Assembly (NCBI GenBank): GCA_029531795.1
Contig: JAPEIS010000001.1
Coordinates: 2,232,001 to 2,296,000 of the forward strand
Reading direction: 5' to 3'
Source of the DNA: Sclerotinia nivalis
Taxonomy: Eukaryota; Ascomycota; Leotiomycetes; Helotiales; Sclerotiniaceae
Length of the DNA: 64,000 bases
The notes beneath the pieces are model-generated. The model had not been told where the DNA came from. It saw only the letters and a list, made by a program, of their open reading frames with translations, and searched no databases. Of the stretch, positions 11,607 to 22,809 are shown piece by piece; position 1 is the stretch's first letter, and every line of letters begins with the position of its first letter. The translations under genes and the position numbers were made by a program.

Positions 11607-13688
11607 TCAATCTTCCGCTTCTTCGTCAGTTGCCGTGTCATCGTCTTCAGGCGCATTCTCATCCTCGTCCTCGTCGTCCTCCTCATCTCCACTACTATCA
11701 TCATCACTCTCTTCCTTGTTAAGTCCTGGAATACCCTGCCATTGCACGTAGTCGTTTTCAATCCACTTTTTTGAAACGGGTAATTGATATGGATCAAAAG
11801 GAAAGTAGGCATCCAATTGATGCCAGCTATCATTGCTTGCGCCATTGCCAGAGTCCCGTAACGCACCATTCCCAACCGCGCTTGAAAATTGACTTAAACG
11901 AATACGTTTGTTGGCCTCTAGCAAAGAATATACGTACATGAATCGTAGGTGATGTGCAATTTTGGCGAACTCGGAAACGATGGGCGGGGAGCAGATTTTG
12001 AGAGGGTTAAGTTTGGAGTAGATAGCACGAGAAAGAGTCTCTTTAATACCTGCCGTCCAAACAAGATCTTGTCCAGTGAATGCTGCAGGGTCTTCGTCGT
12101 CAAAAACCTCGGAAGAGTCGATGAGATCTCGCCAGCGGAAGCAAAAGATATAAAGCAGAGCTTGTGTCATGGCATAGAAAGTTCCGTATTTCTTGAGATC
12201 AGGTCCCCGACAAGTGAGTTCATTTTCTGTGCGGATGTGATCCAGATTGCTCCCAATGAGCTCGAAAACCGTCCGAACCACTTGAGGTTCGACGTGCGCG
12301 CCTCGCGCTACGAAACTGGCAAGATAAGCGGCAGAAGATTGCCGAAGGACGGTAGGTCTGCCAGGTTGAAATGCCAATTGCACGCAGGTTCCGGCGAATT
12401 GATCGATAAGATGTTCCGACTTTTGAGCGAAATGAAAGAGTAGGAATTGTGTGTGTCGAGATCTGTATGTAGGTAGAATGATATTCGCGAAATGTCCTAG
12501 TAAAGTCTCAAACATATTTGCAGCTTCTACGCTATTTGGGTCTGTGAAATAAGGATCGTAGATAGCAAATAAGCGATCCAGTATCGCATCCATCTTCTCA
12601 ACGTTTCCCTGGATTTCTTTTGCTCGTTTTGCCTGATCTCCAGTTGCATCATCGCTGTTGACTGACTCGGCGTCGCTGTCATCAGAATCTTCTGCGTCTT
12701 CTTCATCTTCTTCTTCCTGTTCAGAAGGATTCATGGCGAGAGCTTGAACAATGGCGCCTGCAACCTCATCATCCACATCGTCTAGGTCGACTTGCATCTG
12801 TACATCAATCTTGACCAGCCTGTCCGTTATGAGAGCGAAAACATCCGACTTTAACTCGGGGGCATACTCGAGAAGGCGCACTAGATTATTAATATATGTA
12901 ACATGCACCCTCTTTGATTCATCAGCAGAAGGAAATTTAGCCGAAAGAATGGGCGAGAGTGTAGCGCTGGCAGAGGGAATCAATCGAAGAAGGTATTTCA
13001 GTGCAAAGTGGACTCTTGATGAAAGCGTATCGCGACTGACATCTGGGCAGCCAGGAAGACGCCCACTCGATAGTCGCACTATATTCTTGTTAGCAGAGCC
13101 TAGGATGCTGGTGAGGGGTAATGTGCCTCCAATGAAGTTATCAATAAGCGTTCCAAGCACCAAGCCGACATACGCTCCTTGTGCACTAACTAAGTTTCCC
13201 AGAAACTGAGCATACAATTTCACGAAGCCCTCATCTCTGCCCATCCAGTCGCACTTCAATATAGCCTTGACTAACCCATTGCAGTCCTTATTCAATAGTG
13301 ACGCGTAACTGGTAAGGGCTAGCAGATATGATTTGACTTCATCATTTGCGCCAGTATCTTCTCTCTCATCACCCTCAGTTTGTGCGAACACTTCTTTAAT
13401 GCTATCGTACCTCTCGCTGTCGCCTTTGCCGTGTGCCTCTATTGCGCGTTTGACTTCCGCTCTGACGCTTTCTAAGCTTCTACCTTTTGCGACGTATTCT
13501 TCTAAAACCTTTTCCTCGACCTTGGGATTGAAAGACACTCTCGCTCGTTTCGGGTTCGGTACTTCTAGATCGTCGTCCAGATCTGCATCTTGAGCTTTTC
13601 TTATCGTGCCTGACATTGTAGTTTTTAAAAGTGGTTTGCTGCCTGCGGTGGCAGGTGTTGAGCGATCGACCGAGGTAAGAGACACCAT
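11607..13688 (-). CDS. RRN3: RNA polymerase I-specific transcription initiation factor RRN3
   Basis: A single exon of 693 aa starts at the ATG at 13688 (MVSLTSVDRS). The frame is open a little further upstream without an ATG, and MSGTIRK at 13617 is an alternative start. RRN3 (TIF-IA) binds Pol I at the stalk and bridges it to the core factor at rDNA promoters. Family evidence is the all-helical HEAT-like body, including SYLLALTSYASLLNKDCN, LGTLIDNFIGG, FALKYLLRLIPSA, PTVLRQSSAAYLASFVARG and FRWRDLIDSS. An internal acidic insert (EQEEEDEEDAEDSDDSDAES) and a very acidic C-terminal tail match the position of acidic regions in other Rrn3 proteins. An N-terminal basic patch (NPKRARVSF) may be a nuclear signal. 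Length is normal for fungal RRN3. I found no intron. Confidence 0.93.
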   Translation of the reverse strand: MVSLTSVDRSTPATAGSKPLLKTTMSGTIRKAQDADLDDDLEVPNPKRARVSFNPKVEEKVLEEYVAKGRSLESVRAEVKRAIEAHGKGDSERYDSIKEVFAQTEGDEREDTGANDEVKSYLLALTSYASLLNKDCNGLVKAILKCDWMGRDEGFVKLYAQFLGNLVSAQGAYVGLVLGTLIDNFIGGTLPLTSILGSANKNIVRLSSGRLPGCPDVSRDTLSSRVHFALKYLLRLIPSASATLSPILSAKFPSADESKRVHVTYINNLVRLLEYAPELKSDVFALITDRLVKIDVQMQVDLDDVDDEVAGAIVQALAMNPSEQEEEDEEDAEDSDDSDAESVNSDDATGDQAKRAKEIQGNVEKMDAILDRLFAIYDPYFTDPNSVEAANMFETLLGHFANIILPTYRSRHTQFLLFHFAQKSEHLIDQFAGTCVQLAFQPGRPTVLRQSSAAYLASFVARGAHVEPQVVRTVFELIGSNLDHIRTENELTCRGPDLKKYGTFYAMTQALLYIFCFRWRDLIDSSEVFDDEDPAAFTGQDLVWTAGIKETLSRAIYSKLNPLKICSPPIVSEFAKIAHHLRFMYVYSLLEANKRIRLSQFSSAVGNGALRDSGNGASNDSWHQLDAYFPFDPYQLPVSKKWIENDYVQWQGIPGLNKEESDDDSSGDEEDDEDEDENAPEDDDTATDEEAED

Positions 13689-14522
13689 ATTGCAAGAAAT
13701 TGCAGGGGACAATAAGATAGCAGTGAGTTCATTAATAATTTAGAGAAAAATAAATTCGCTGTGCTAAGAACTATACTGTTGTGTCTCGGAGTAAGGCTAC
13801 GGTTGGTAATGGAGGTTTTCGCTCGTGTGCTTTTCCCAGGCAAAATTATTTTAGACCAAGTCACATGATTACCCCAGGTTTTGCCCCTCTTCCTCCGCTA
13901 GCCACTGCCTATCATCAATATCATAGGTTCGAAGTAGTTTGCTTAGTACAGTACATACAGTAGCAGTGCAACCAATTTGCGATATTCGACAACATTTGGG
14001 CACTGAGCATCACATGGTTCAAGCTTGTGATTAATCAAGGGGAGGATTTCAGAGTGTTTCAAGCGCGCAAGGCGATAAGTGTTGATAGTATCATTATATT
14101 CCTTTTTTTTTTTTTTTTTACCTGATATACAAGCCATAAGATGTGTGATATTATTCTGGCAATCTGATGCGGGGCTGTTTAACCTACATCTCATGCTGTC
14201 CTTACTGCTCAATGTCATCCGACCACCTCTGAGCTATTCTGAGACCGAACCGCTGAGGTTATCGGTCTTGCTCTCAAGAGCCAACAAATCTAATAAAGCA
14301 TCAAAAAACACCCCATTACTTTTGACCCTATCCCTTCATGTACAAGCTAAGCGATCTGGATATCTCAAAAGTGGCCCATGTAGCACCCGCCCAGTTCCTC
14401 CCTTCCCAACACCTTTACATATAGTTGATACACTCTCGAAATGTAATTCCCTATGGATTTCTTTCGCCCCGTAAAAGTCCTCGATCATCCGCTATAGTCA
14501 ATTTGAATCCGAAATAAAACAC
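13689..14522. other. Intergenic region between RRN3 and HAP3
   Basis: This 834-bp stretch contains the RRN3 promoter and the end of the HAP3 transcript. It includes a T17 run near 14103-14119. No gene is supported. Confidence 0.5.
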
Positions 14523-15594
14523 CTAGTAGCCTTCTGCACCAGCAGCACCATTGTGGCCGCCTCCATATACATAAGCACCGTTATCGTGTTCGGTTTCTAC
14601 CTGTTGGCCAGTGAGGACATTGTTGGCACCCTCTGCTCCACCCGAAAACGTTGCTGAAGTTGCATTTGCGGAAGTAGCTCCAGCAGCCGGTCCAAAGCCG
14701 GAGCTACCAGGTCTGTTTTGGTTGTCTCCACGAGTCGATTGTTGCTAGAACTTTGCATTAGTCTTGTGCATCGGGGGCCGAGTAAGCATAGATCATAGGT
14801 AGATGCTAAAGGATGTTTGAATGAGTGGCATTACTGACTTCTCGATATTTTGATAAATAAATCTTGAGTGCTTCAGCATAATTTTCGAAACCCAAAGACG
14901 TCATGGCGAAAAGAATATCTTCTCCATTGACAGTCTTGCGCTTCTCTTGATGACATTTCTCAGAAGCTACGATAGGATAATTAGGACTGTACACGATTTG
15001 CCTTCAATCTCGGACCGAGACATACCTTCGCTTGTGATGAATGAGATGAACTCGCTGACACATTCTTGCATGCACTCTTTGGCCTCCTTTGCAATCTTTG
15101 CGTTTTCAGGTAGAGCCGTCTTCATGATACGTGCAACTGGCGCAAAGTTACGAATATTAGCTTCTGAATGACCAAGATCATATTTTTCTCCCTTTGAGGC
15201 GCCTCGCGTCTCCGGTGATTGAGAAGAAGAAGTGTGGGACATGATAGGATGTATGACCACAGTGGCACCGCTAGATTGAAGCGTTTGTGCCCCAAGCTCT
15301 TGACTGGTCCAATGGCGAGGACATGCGCGTGTAATTGGTGTGGTCGACGAAGCGATACCAGTCACAAATAACTTCGATATAGGAAATCACACAAGCTTAA
15401 TTCTAAGAAGATGAATGACTGAAAAAAATCATTAACTAACCATTTGCTATAGGGAGCCATCTATCTTGTTCTTTGACCTCGAACTCATAGCCTCCAGGAG
15501 CGTGTGGATCCGTATGTTCATTCATTTGTGCATCCGTGTCATCTGGCGAGACTCCTTGTTCAACGTCCGTTTCCTTTGGAGGGGAATTGGACAT
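14523..15594 (-). CDS. HAP3: CCAAT-binding factor subunit HAP3 / HapC (NF-YB)
   Basis: The gene has four exons on the minus strand: 15594-15441, 15136-15026, 14966-14839 and 14744-14523 (615 bp, 204 aa). The histone-fold core is complete. [13 protein letters not shown] ends exon 1, and [20 protein letters not shown] opens exon 2. [20 protein letters not shown] crosses the second junction, and [20 protein letters not shown] plus [14 protein letters not shown] follow. NF-YB dimerises with NF-YC (Hap5) and joins NF-YA (Hap2) on CCAAT boxes. In fungi it controls respiration, iron and redox genes. The C-terminal exon is Gly/Ala/Asn-rich and typical of fungal HAP3. Intron 1 is 304 bp, longer than its neighbours, and contains an in-frame ATG (15242) open into exon 2. 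I prefer the 15594 start because it supplies the conserved DRWLPIAN helix. Confidence 0.93.
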
Positions 15595-18474
15595 GATGTA
15601 TTTGGGTAGGTGCAGGTGTCGGATAGCCGCTTCCTCAAAATTCCTTGGTTGCCACGTCGGCCGTATGATGTGTAGGACACGTCGTAAAGCCTTGCGATCT
15701 CGCAGTTATGCGTATCTGCGTGTTGACTTGCGTCGATCCTCGAGCAGAAAGCCTTCTTTTCCAATGTGCTTACTCTACCTAGCTGGATGTTGCCGAAAGG
15801 ACGCGACTAGATGGGGTGTGCGCCTCCGTATGAAACCAGGGTCTTTTAAAAGTGTATCACTTTCTGGGCTGGGCTGCAGGTATCCTACTGCATAAATCGC
15901 GTCAGAGGGTTTACAAAAATTTCGGGGATAGAAGGGTGGGTTGAGAAATTGGTATGAATTGTAAAGAAGGCTTACCCACTTTCGTTCGAGTCGGAGATAT
16001 TCAAAGACTTCCTGCACGAATGCGCCTTGTGTTTCTATGATTATGAATCTGCAAGACAATAAATAAATAATGCGCGTGCATGTAAAAGGTAGAAACGTGG
16101 GGTTGACTAGATGAATGACAAGAGAAGTTGATTGATTGTATGTGAGTATGGTAGGATAAGTTGTAGGATGTGGGATGTGGGATGTAGCTTGAGCCTTGGG
16201 TAGCTTTGTTTTGGTATGTTGGTAAAATAATTGAAAAATAAATCGTAATCTTTAAAGGTAAATAGCGGGAGCTATGATTTTAGGATAGCTAGCTCCGAGG
16301 CTTCTTTCCTGGGGGCCCGTACCGTACTAGGTGAAATCAATAACAAAAAAACAAGGTGTTGCGGGTAACGGTACGGTAGGAGTGAGATAGAATGCGGAGT
16401 ATACCTAGGTAGGTAGGTACAAGTACCGTATAGTATAGCATAGCTTGTAAAATTCTTACGATTGATTCAAAGGGCAAAATCAAGCTAAGTCTAATAACTA
16501 TTAGATTTGTTATCTATTAGAATTAGGTGGAGTAGAACTAGAGCATTGCAGTAAGACTTATTATTACATTACCAACATTTGATAGATGCTAGGAAATATG
16601 CAATAGGAACGAAAACATCATATGTAGTATTATCCTACATTAATAATAAAGTAGGCAGTCACGCTGTAGGTAGGTAAATAAGGTACCTACCTTACCTTAT
16701 AAGTGGTGTAATGCACTTTGGAAGGGAATTAGTGACACCATTGATATCAAGCTGTATCTACCTAGCTAGCCAAACAAATCGTTGGGTACGTATATATGTA
16801 AAACTTAACAATGCGGGTATACCCTACTAATCCTCTTCTGACTGACATTAATAAATGTGCTATACTAGCCATCGATCTACAATTATAAAATTGCCTATAT
16901 GTGAACGCCCAAAGATTCACTTCCATGCGGGTTAATTTTTGCTTCGAGCCATGAATGGTGGCGGGTGAAGGTCGACCGAGCATCCAGACGTCAGGTACAA
17001 GAAGCAAGGCTTGATGGGATCGCCTTGGAGATTTTCTCGGAAGACGGTAAGATACGTGAATGGATAATTCGGTTTCCATGGCTTCATTGTTCACCTTCCA
17101 ATGAATAAATGAAGTTCCAATGAATTTTACTATTGGTTACTTTCATTTCCAATGAATTGGAGATTCAACTGCATTGATTCGGGAATGAAAGTAATTATGG
17201 TAGACCTTCGTGCTCTCTCCTACCAATAGTTTATTATTATCCCATATGCAATAGCAATTACTATTCACTCAGCCGACCAATACTATTCAAGTTATACGCA
17301 GCCTATCAGCTGCACCTTTCATCACATCCCATCTTCGGTCAACCGATGAAGCCTTGTTTGCTTCTCCCTCGCATCCCTCTTTCTAGTAAATTAGTGTGCC
17401 ATCCCACGAGCTGTACTATATGTGCATCGATATCACCCAATATTCCCACTCTCACTGTGAGTCTCACAGCTCGGTATTACGTGGTATAACATTCAAGACG
17501 TGGGTAAAGTCCATGGGTAAGACGATGGGGATGATAGCGAAGGCATCTACGTAGGTCCTTGTGAATGTCTTGAACTTATTCCCTTGCTTTGCTTCAAAGT
17601 GTTTTCATCGACGTTGATGAAACAGGTATGATTGAACGTGTACACAGCAGGAGGAGGCCACATGGGAGTGCTCCACAATCAAAATACAACTCAAGTTTTC
17701 AGAGGGAAGATTTGAATAGCAGGACGCGTAAGGAGTTGCCTGGAGATGAGTATATCGCGAAGGTAGCTGTCATTGTCGTATTTCTGTAAATAGACATCAT
17801 ATCCGTCTCTTTGCAGAAGTATTATGTTCGTCATCCATTCATACATACGAAACGAACCATATCCATCCTTCTTCACACCCCCACAGCGGACATCATTCTG
17901 CAGATGCAGGGTTCTGGTCAGGCTGACGGTGATTGAACAACACACCGCGCTTCTCATGCGAACTTAGCCAAAAAGGTGGACACATCGGGTCCTCTCATTT
18001 CTGACAGCCCTTTATGATTGGGCATCAAGGACGTCAATTCGAGGCGTTCTCGTTGGGTGCCGAGGCGCGAGCCGCCGTGAAATTCCAGGACTCAGGCTCA
18101 GCCGCAGGAGCCTCACTGGAGTGGTTGTTCTACAGCGCATCAAAACAATCAGTAATCTGAATATCCTGGGTCTAGATGTTCTCATTTATCCACCGATTTA
18201 CGAGCAATCCAATGTTACTATGACGTCGTACAGAGCTCTCGTGATGCACATAAGAATATCACAACCTTCGGGGTAACTCAGTTTCTGACAAGTCGAAATC
18301 TTGGGCATGAATGCTTTCCTGCGTATGTCAAATTTGCTTCCCCATTATGCAGAAGAATTGCCTGGCAAGTCCCTGCCTCCTTATTGACCGCCTTATAAGC
18401 CAAAGTAGATTTCACCCATCTTTGTTGTTGATGCAACGCCCATACTCCAAAATATGTGACAAGTGCTGACGCTA
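15595..18474. other. Long intergenic region upstream of HAP3
   Basis: This 2.9-kb region separates the HAP3 start from the 3' end of prefoldin 2. The first few hundred bases are probably HAP3 leader and promoter. Palindromic ACCTAGGTAGGTAGGTAC (about 16403-16420) and GGTACCTACCTTACCTT (about 16682-16698) clusters sit in AT-rich DNA. No gene is supported. Confidence 0.5.
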
Positions 18475-19072
18475 TCACTGCTGCACAACCTGAATATTGT
18501 TCTTCTTCTGTGTAACGACACTCGTCAGCAGGTGATTTCTATCAAACCAGGGAATTGATGCTTCAATACCTTCCATTTCTCCATCTCAGACTGTTTGCTG
18601 TTGTATTGCTTGACCAAATCCTCCAGGACTTTCCGTAGACCTTCAGAGTTTGTCTTCAGAGCCGGCACCACATCCTTTACAGTCCGCTCAACCAAGACAC
18701 CATTTATCATTCGAAAGCACTTTCGGTCGCCAGGAAGAGGTTCGAGCGTTTCGAGAACAAGTCTATTGGAATAAGGGCGGTGAGCATGAGGCTTTCAAGC
18801 GGTGAGGTTTTGAGTAGCCAAATGTGCTTTCATATGATACCCCAAACCTGGGGAAGCGATGCCTTTCTGTGAGGAGTAAAAAACAAGTCTGGAACTCACT
18901 TGTGCTCCTCTGCTTCTATCTCTACGTCACCAATTTTTGAGGCTATTTGCTGCAGACCATTTTTGTAGCTTGTGTACTGGTTTTGAAGCTCTTGTAAACA
19001 GTTAGTTGATAGTTCCGATACGTAATAGGGTTTTGTACCTTGCTGCTTGCGCGCCGTGATTTGCTGCGCCAT
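18475..19072 (-). CDS. GIM4: Prefoldin subunit 2 (GIM4)
   Basis: The gene has four exons on the minus strand: 19072-19039, 18990-18900, 18762-18570 and 18507-18475 (351 bp, 116 aa). The protein has the beta-type prefoldin layout: an N-terminal coiled coil from QITARKQQELQNQYTSYKNG, a central hairpin with TLEPLPGDRKCFRMINGVLV, and a C-terminal coiled coil to QSEMEKWKKKNN. Prefoldin hands unfolded actin and tubulin to the CCT chaperonin in the cytosol. Length is as expected for PFD2. The last acceptor is a tandem CAGAAG, so a form lacking one Lys is possible. The start lies 272 bp from the divergent CMC2 start, so the two probably share a promoter region. Confidence 0.92.
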
Positions 19073-19344
19073 TGTTCGCAGAATATGATTTCAAGATATC
19101 AATGTGAATATCGTTCCTTCAAATTTCAAGAAAGTTTAAGGAGGTTTGAGGAAGTATGTAAGTATATCATTCTGAAATGATGAGCGCGGGGCCTACACTA
19201 AAATTGATTCTGCCGCTTTCCACCGTCATTCAGAAATGTGACTTGTGAATTTCCGAAGTACTTGTCGAACAATTTCAGATGTCATTCATCATTGTCCAAT
19301 ACAACCTTTGGTCTGGAATATTACAATCGAGAAACAATCACAAA

Positions 19345-19684
19345 ATGCATCCCCATCTATGGACCAAAGATAATTCCGCAGGTATTATTTCAACCTCTTA
19401 TTCTCTTGCGAACTTCACACATGCATTTTGGAAGAGCTCATCTCATCATTTTTGACGATCTCTAACGTTCAATAGCTTGCGAAGAAGTCATGGCAGCCTT
19501 GGATGAATGTCATGCTCGAGGATTCCTATGGAAATGTATGGGAATGTGCAACGATAAAAAGACAGCAGTCAACAAGTGTCTAAGGGCACAACGGCTAGCA
19601 CGAACGGCGGCAAATCGAGAAGCTGCAAAAGTCAAGAACGAGAAAATCAAAGCGAAATGGGCGGAGATAGATGAGGCATCATAA
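19345..19684 (+). CDS. CMC2: Cytochrome c oxidase assembly protein CMC2 (twin CX9C)
   Basis: Two exons, 19345-19381 and 19476-19684, give 246 bp and 81 aa. Exon 1 encodes the conserved start MHPHLWTKDNSA. The junction codon restores ACEEVMAALDEC, the first CX9C motif. The second, CNDKKTAVNKC, follows in FLWKCMGMCNDKKTAVNK. CMC2 is a small intermembrane-space protein imported by the Mia40 relay and needed for cytochrome c oxidase assembly. The C-terminus is a charged helix. The gene is divergent from prefoldin 2 and convergent with the TMEM14 gene. An ATG within exon 2 would lose the first Cys motif, so the spliced start is preferred. Confidence 0.93.
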
Positions 19685-20052
19685 TACACACAAATCAGAC
19701 TGCGCAGATATGTTTAAAGGGCTGGATCGGGCTAATATTTGGAGAAGCGGCGTTGGTTTACGATGGCGGGGCGTTCGGACATCATTGCATGTTGAATTGT
19801 ATTGACATTGCATCCTGAGATCAGATGTATACTATAGGGATACAATGGGTTGATTTGACAGGAGAGAGGCGTGTCGCATATGGAGTAGGAGCCATGTTCA
19901 GTGCTTTTACTCCGCAGGCCAAGACATATCAACAACTCCCCTCAATCATTATAACGAATCTACAGTGAAGCTTGGAAAGATTTTCATTATTCCACGTAAA
20001 AATATCACTCCACACTCGATCAATTTTAGAACACTCCCAATTAGATCCATTT

Positions 20053-20492
20053 TTACTTTTGCGCCCTGAATGCATTGCCAAAGGTGAAGAGTCCGTATAT
20101 GGCGAGGAGGCTCAAACCTGCCGGCAATGGCTTTTGGGTACGAATTGCTCTTGGGATAGAAGAGCCTGCGAGAATGATGGATGCGAGTAGAGCGAGTCTG
20201 TAGAAAACAATATAAGCTTCGGAACAAGGTAGATGCTGAAGTATAGCCGGCGGATCAAAAAGACATACTCAACACCATAAGATTGGCGGTTCTGAATACG
20301 GTAACCGCCCAAAAGGTACAAGGATCCAACAGTGAGGCCTGCGGCAACAGATGGGATACTTCCAGTCCTGACATAACCCATCGTTCCACCACCCGCAGTG
20401 AGTGCGCCGAGAATATATGCTGGCAGTTCAATTCCCTAGGCATTGTTAACACGATGAACATCTTTAGTATAGCATATTCATAACCCCACCAT
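20053..20492 (-). CDS. TMEM14 / UPF0136-family small membrane protein
   Basis: The minus-strand exons 20435-20269 and 20197-20053 are well supported. They are joined by a GTATGT...CTACAG intron. Together they encode about 104 aa with GIELPAYILGALTAGGGTMG, GSLYLLGGYRIQNRQSYGVE, SSIPRAIRTQKPLPAGLSLL and a final FGNAFRAQK. Three or four hydrophobic helices with many Gly residues match the TMEM14 fold. Relatives are mitochondrial or ER membrane proteins, and TMEM14C takes part in haem synthesis in animals. A stop lies immediately upstream of GIELP. The most likely start is therefore a mini-exon with only the ATG at 20492-20490, followed by an intron 20489-20436 with an unusual GTGGGG donor. That first exon is inferred. 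Confidence 0.82.
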
Positions 20493-20821
20493 ATTTACGA
20501 TTCGCTCTTGAATTAGATTTAGATTAATTGATGAAAAGTTTTGTGATTCGATACTACTTGGTAGTGTTGTGATCTCTTCTTTATTATTTATTATAAAGCT
20601 AGAGATTGAATGATGGAAGCTGTACCCCTCGGCTCTTCCCCCATGCAGAAAAACCCCTGTAAACGCTAGCCACATCTCCATAGTAATCGCAACAAGCTTC
20701 GTGGCCTTCGAGCTCTTGAGCCAAAATTTACAATTCACAGTCACAACCTTCGCACGTCTCCAATTACACCACGAATCTCACGTTCTTTCCTCCCACCCAA
20801 ACTATATCTCAATCCTCAACA

Positions 20822-21458
20822 ATGGCGCCCAAAAAGAACGCCGCCGCTGCTGCTCCCGTCGCACCACCCACTACACAAATCCCGAGTACTACAACTACAA
20901 TACCCTCTTCCACACCCGTTAAGATACCCTCCAAATCCTCTTCGCAAAATCAATCCCCCCAGCAAGTAGCCATCAGTATCTGGCAGAATTATCTCAATAA
21001 AACACCACAGAGAACAAAGTTAATTGATGTGTTCATGTCATTTTTGGTTGTAGTGGGGGTACTACAATTCGTCTACTGTATCTTGGCTGGCAATTACGTA
21101 GGTACTATTTTGTAGTTTGGATATACGGGCATAGAGGGAACATGTGGGAACTAGCAGGAGAACCATGGTGGTATAACGAGGGAAAACTCATGTGCTAACA
21201 CAACCAATCACAATAGCCATTTAACGCATTTCTTTCTGGATTCTCGGCAACTGTAGGACAATTTGTTTTGACGGCTTCACTACGCATACAGACGAATGAG
21301 GAGAACAAGGCAGAATTTAACTCGGTGTCTCCAGAGAGGTACATAGTTCTCATTCTCTGGTAAATCGGAGAGCTGCTAATAACATACATAGGGCTTTTGC
21401 AGATTACGTATTTGGGAGTTTGATTTTACATTTCTTTTGTGTCAACTTCATCAACTAG
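20822..21458 (+). CDS. OST2: Oligosaccharyltransferase subunit OST2 (DAD1)
   Basis: Exons 20822-21097, 21217-21338 and 21392-21458 give 465 bp and 154 aa. The N-terminal 50 residues are Pro/Ala/Ser/Thr-rich and low in complexity. The DAD1 core follows: [20 protein letters not shown], hydrophobic helix [50 protein letters not shown], then [20 protein letters not shown] and FIN at the end. DAD1/OST2 is an essential small membrane subunit of the ER oligosaccharyltransferase that transfers glycan to Asn. The start lies 329 bp from the divergent TMEM14 start. The stop lies 187 bp from the convergent GRASP stop. Confidence 0.94.
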
Positions 21459-21644
21459 ATGTGTACATATTAGGTAAGGGAGATGCGATTGAAGATGGGA
21501 GGACAGACTTTGTGGGGACTGTAGGAATACCAAAAGCAGGGGGTGATATATTCCCATTTTATGAGCTATAACGGTGTTATTCAAGTGGCATTTGCATGTT
21601 AAGTGTGAAATTACTGGCTAGAAATTTAGAAGTATCTCGAACAG

Positions 21645-22809
21645 TTAATCAACACCACTATCATACGGATCTTTCGTCTCTGCCGGTATTGGACTGGGCT
21701 CAGGGCTTGCTACTTTGGGCGTTCCGGCTCTTGGGGGTCCTCCTGCCTTAGGAGGGGGAGGCACACCACCAGTCTTCGTGCTCGGCGCATGATCTAATTC
21801 TCTACTCTTTTTCTCCCCTTCCATAAAATAGTCATCCATGAAATTATTCGGATTGTGCGCATGTTTCTTCTCTTTCTTCCTTGCTGGTGTCGCGGATACA
21901 GGGGCCGCAAGTTGAGCTGGCACCAAGAATTCACCTGGTTCTTCTGCCACAGCAGCTGGCACAAAGAGCTGACTTGCAGCGCCTTCACTTCCCATTTTCT
22001 CCCTATGTTCCTCATTTGAAAACCTCGCGCTCTCTCCTTCAAACAGTGTTTCTCCTGGTCCAGCGACGGGCTCACTTAGTGGAGCTGGCAATCTATGCAA
22101 TGCTCCATATCCCAAAGTACAACCCAGCGCCCCATCTCCACCCCAGTCTCTGCTTGGATGGATAGTAATCTCCCTTGTAACGTTGTATTCATTATTATAA
22201 ACGTAAAGTCGTAATGGTCGTCCGATGTGATCCTCAACCAATTCACCCAAGCCACTCTCTCCATGTAAAACTCCCTCGGGTGTGCCGAGAATATAATCAC
22301 TGTAAGGAAGAAGTCCCGCGAGGTCGGCTGGAGAGTTGGCAGGTACGTCTAGAATATGCCATATATTCGAAACGGTAGAGAGGGAAGTCCATTGAAGGGT
22401 CAGGCCTAGAGATGGAGTATCGGAAGGTATTGGGATATGAAGAGTTCGTGTACGTTGGCCCTGGAGATGTTAGTTGCTCGAAAGAACGAGCTACAGGGGA
22501 GGGAATACCTTTGCGCTCCACAGACCAAGAGTTACTGTACTTCCAGCACAATTCCGTACTTCTTGTGCAAAGAGATTTGCATCAGAATCATCCTAAAACT
22601 AGTCAGCGATGCCAATAGTATTAAAACAGAAAACTCACAATCATTCGTCCATTGATTCCTACTATAAAATCAAACCAAGGTTCGACAGCCAGTTCTGGAG
22701 TTTTGTTTCTGAGTACTTGAAATCCGAATGCGCCATGATTGTCCCGATTTTGGTGAACGGGAGAGTCCGAATCCAGTCGGGAAATGAACCGATTAAGAGC
22801 GTTAAACAT
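21645..22809 (-). CDS. GRH1: GRASP55/65-family Golgi protein (GRH1)
   Basis: Minus-strand exons 22809-22639, 22592-22509 and 22460-21645 give 1071 bp and 356 aa. Two PDZ-like GRASP domains fill the first 215 residues: FGFQVLRNKTPELAVEPWFD, FIVGINGRMI, NIWHILDVPANSPADLAGLL, PYSDYILGTPEGVLHGESGL, GRPLRLYVYN and RDWGGDGALGCTLGYGALHR. The C-terminal part is Pro/Ala-rich and disordered, as in other GRASPs. GRASP proteins tether early-Golgi/ERES membranes and support unconventional secretion. The protein begins MFNALNRF and not MG, so N-myristoylation as in animal GRASPs is not expected from this start. Confidence 0.93.

Noticed and set aside
12751..13209. Plus-strand ORFs opposite RRN3
   Set aside because: Antisense shadows of a conserved Pol I factor.
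13922..13945. GGTTCGAAGTAG resembling a T-loop
   Set aside because: The surrounding sequence does not form a cloverleaf.
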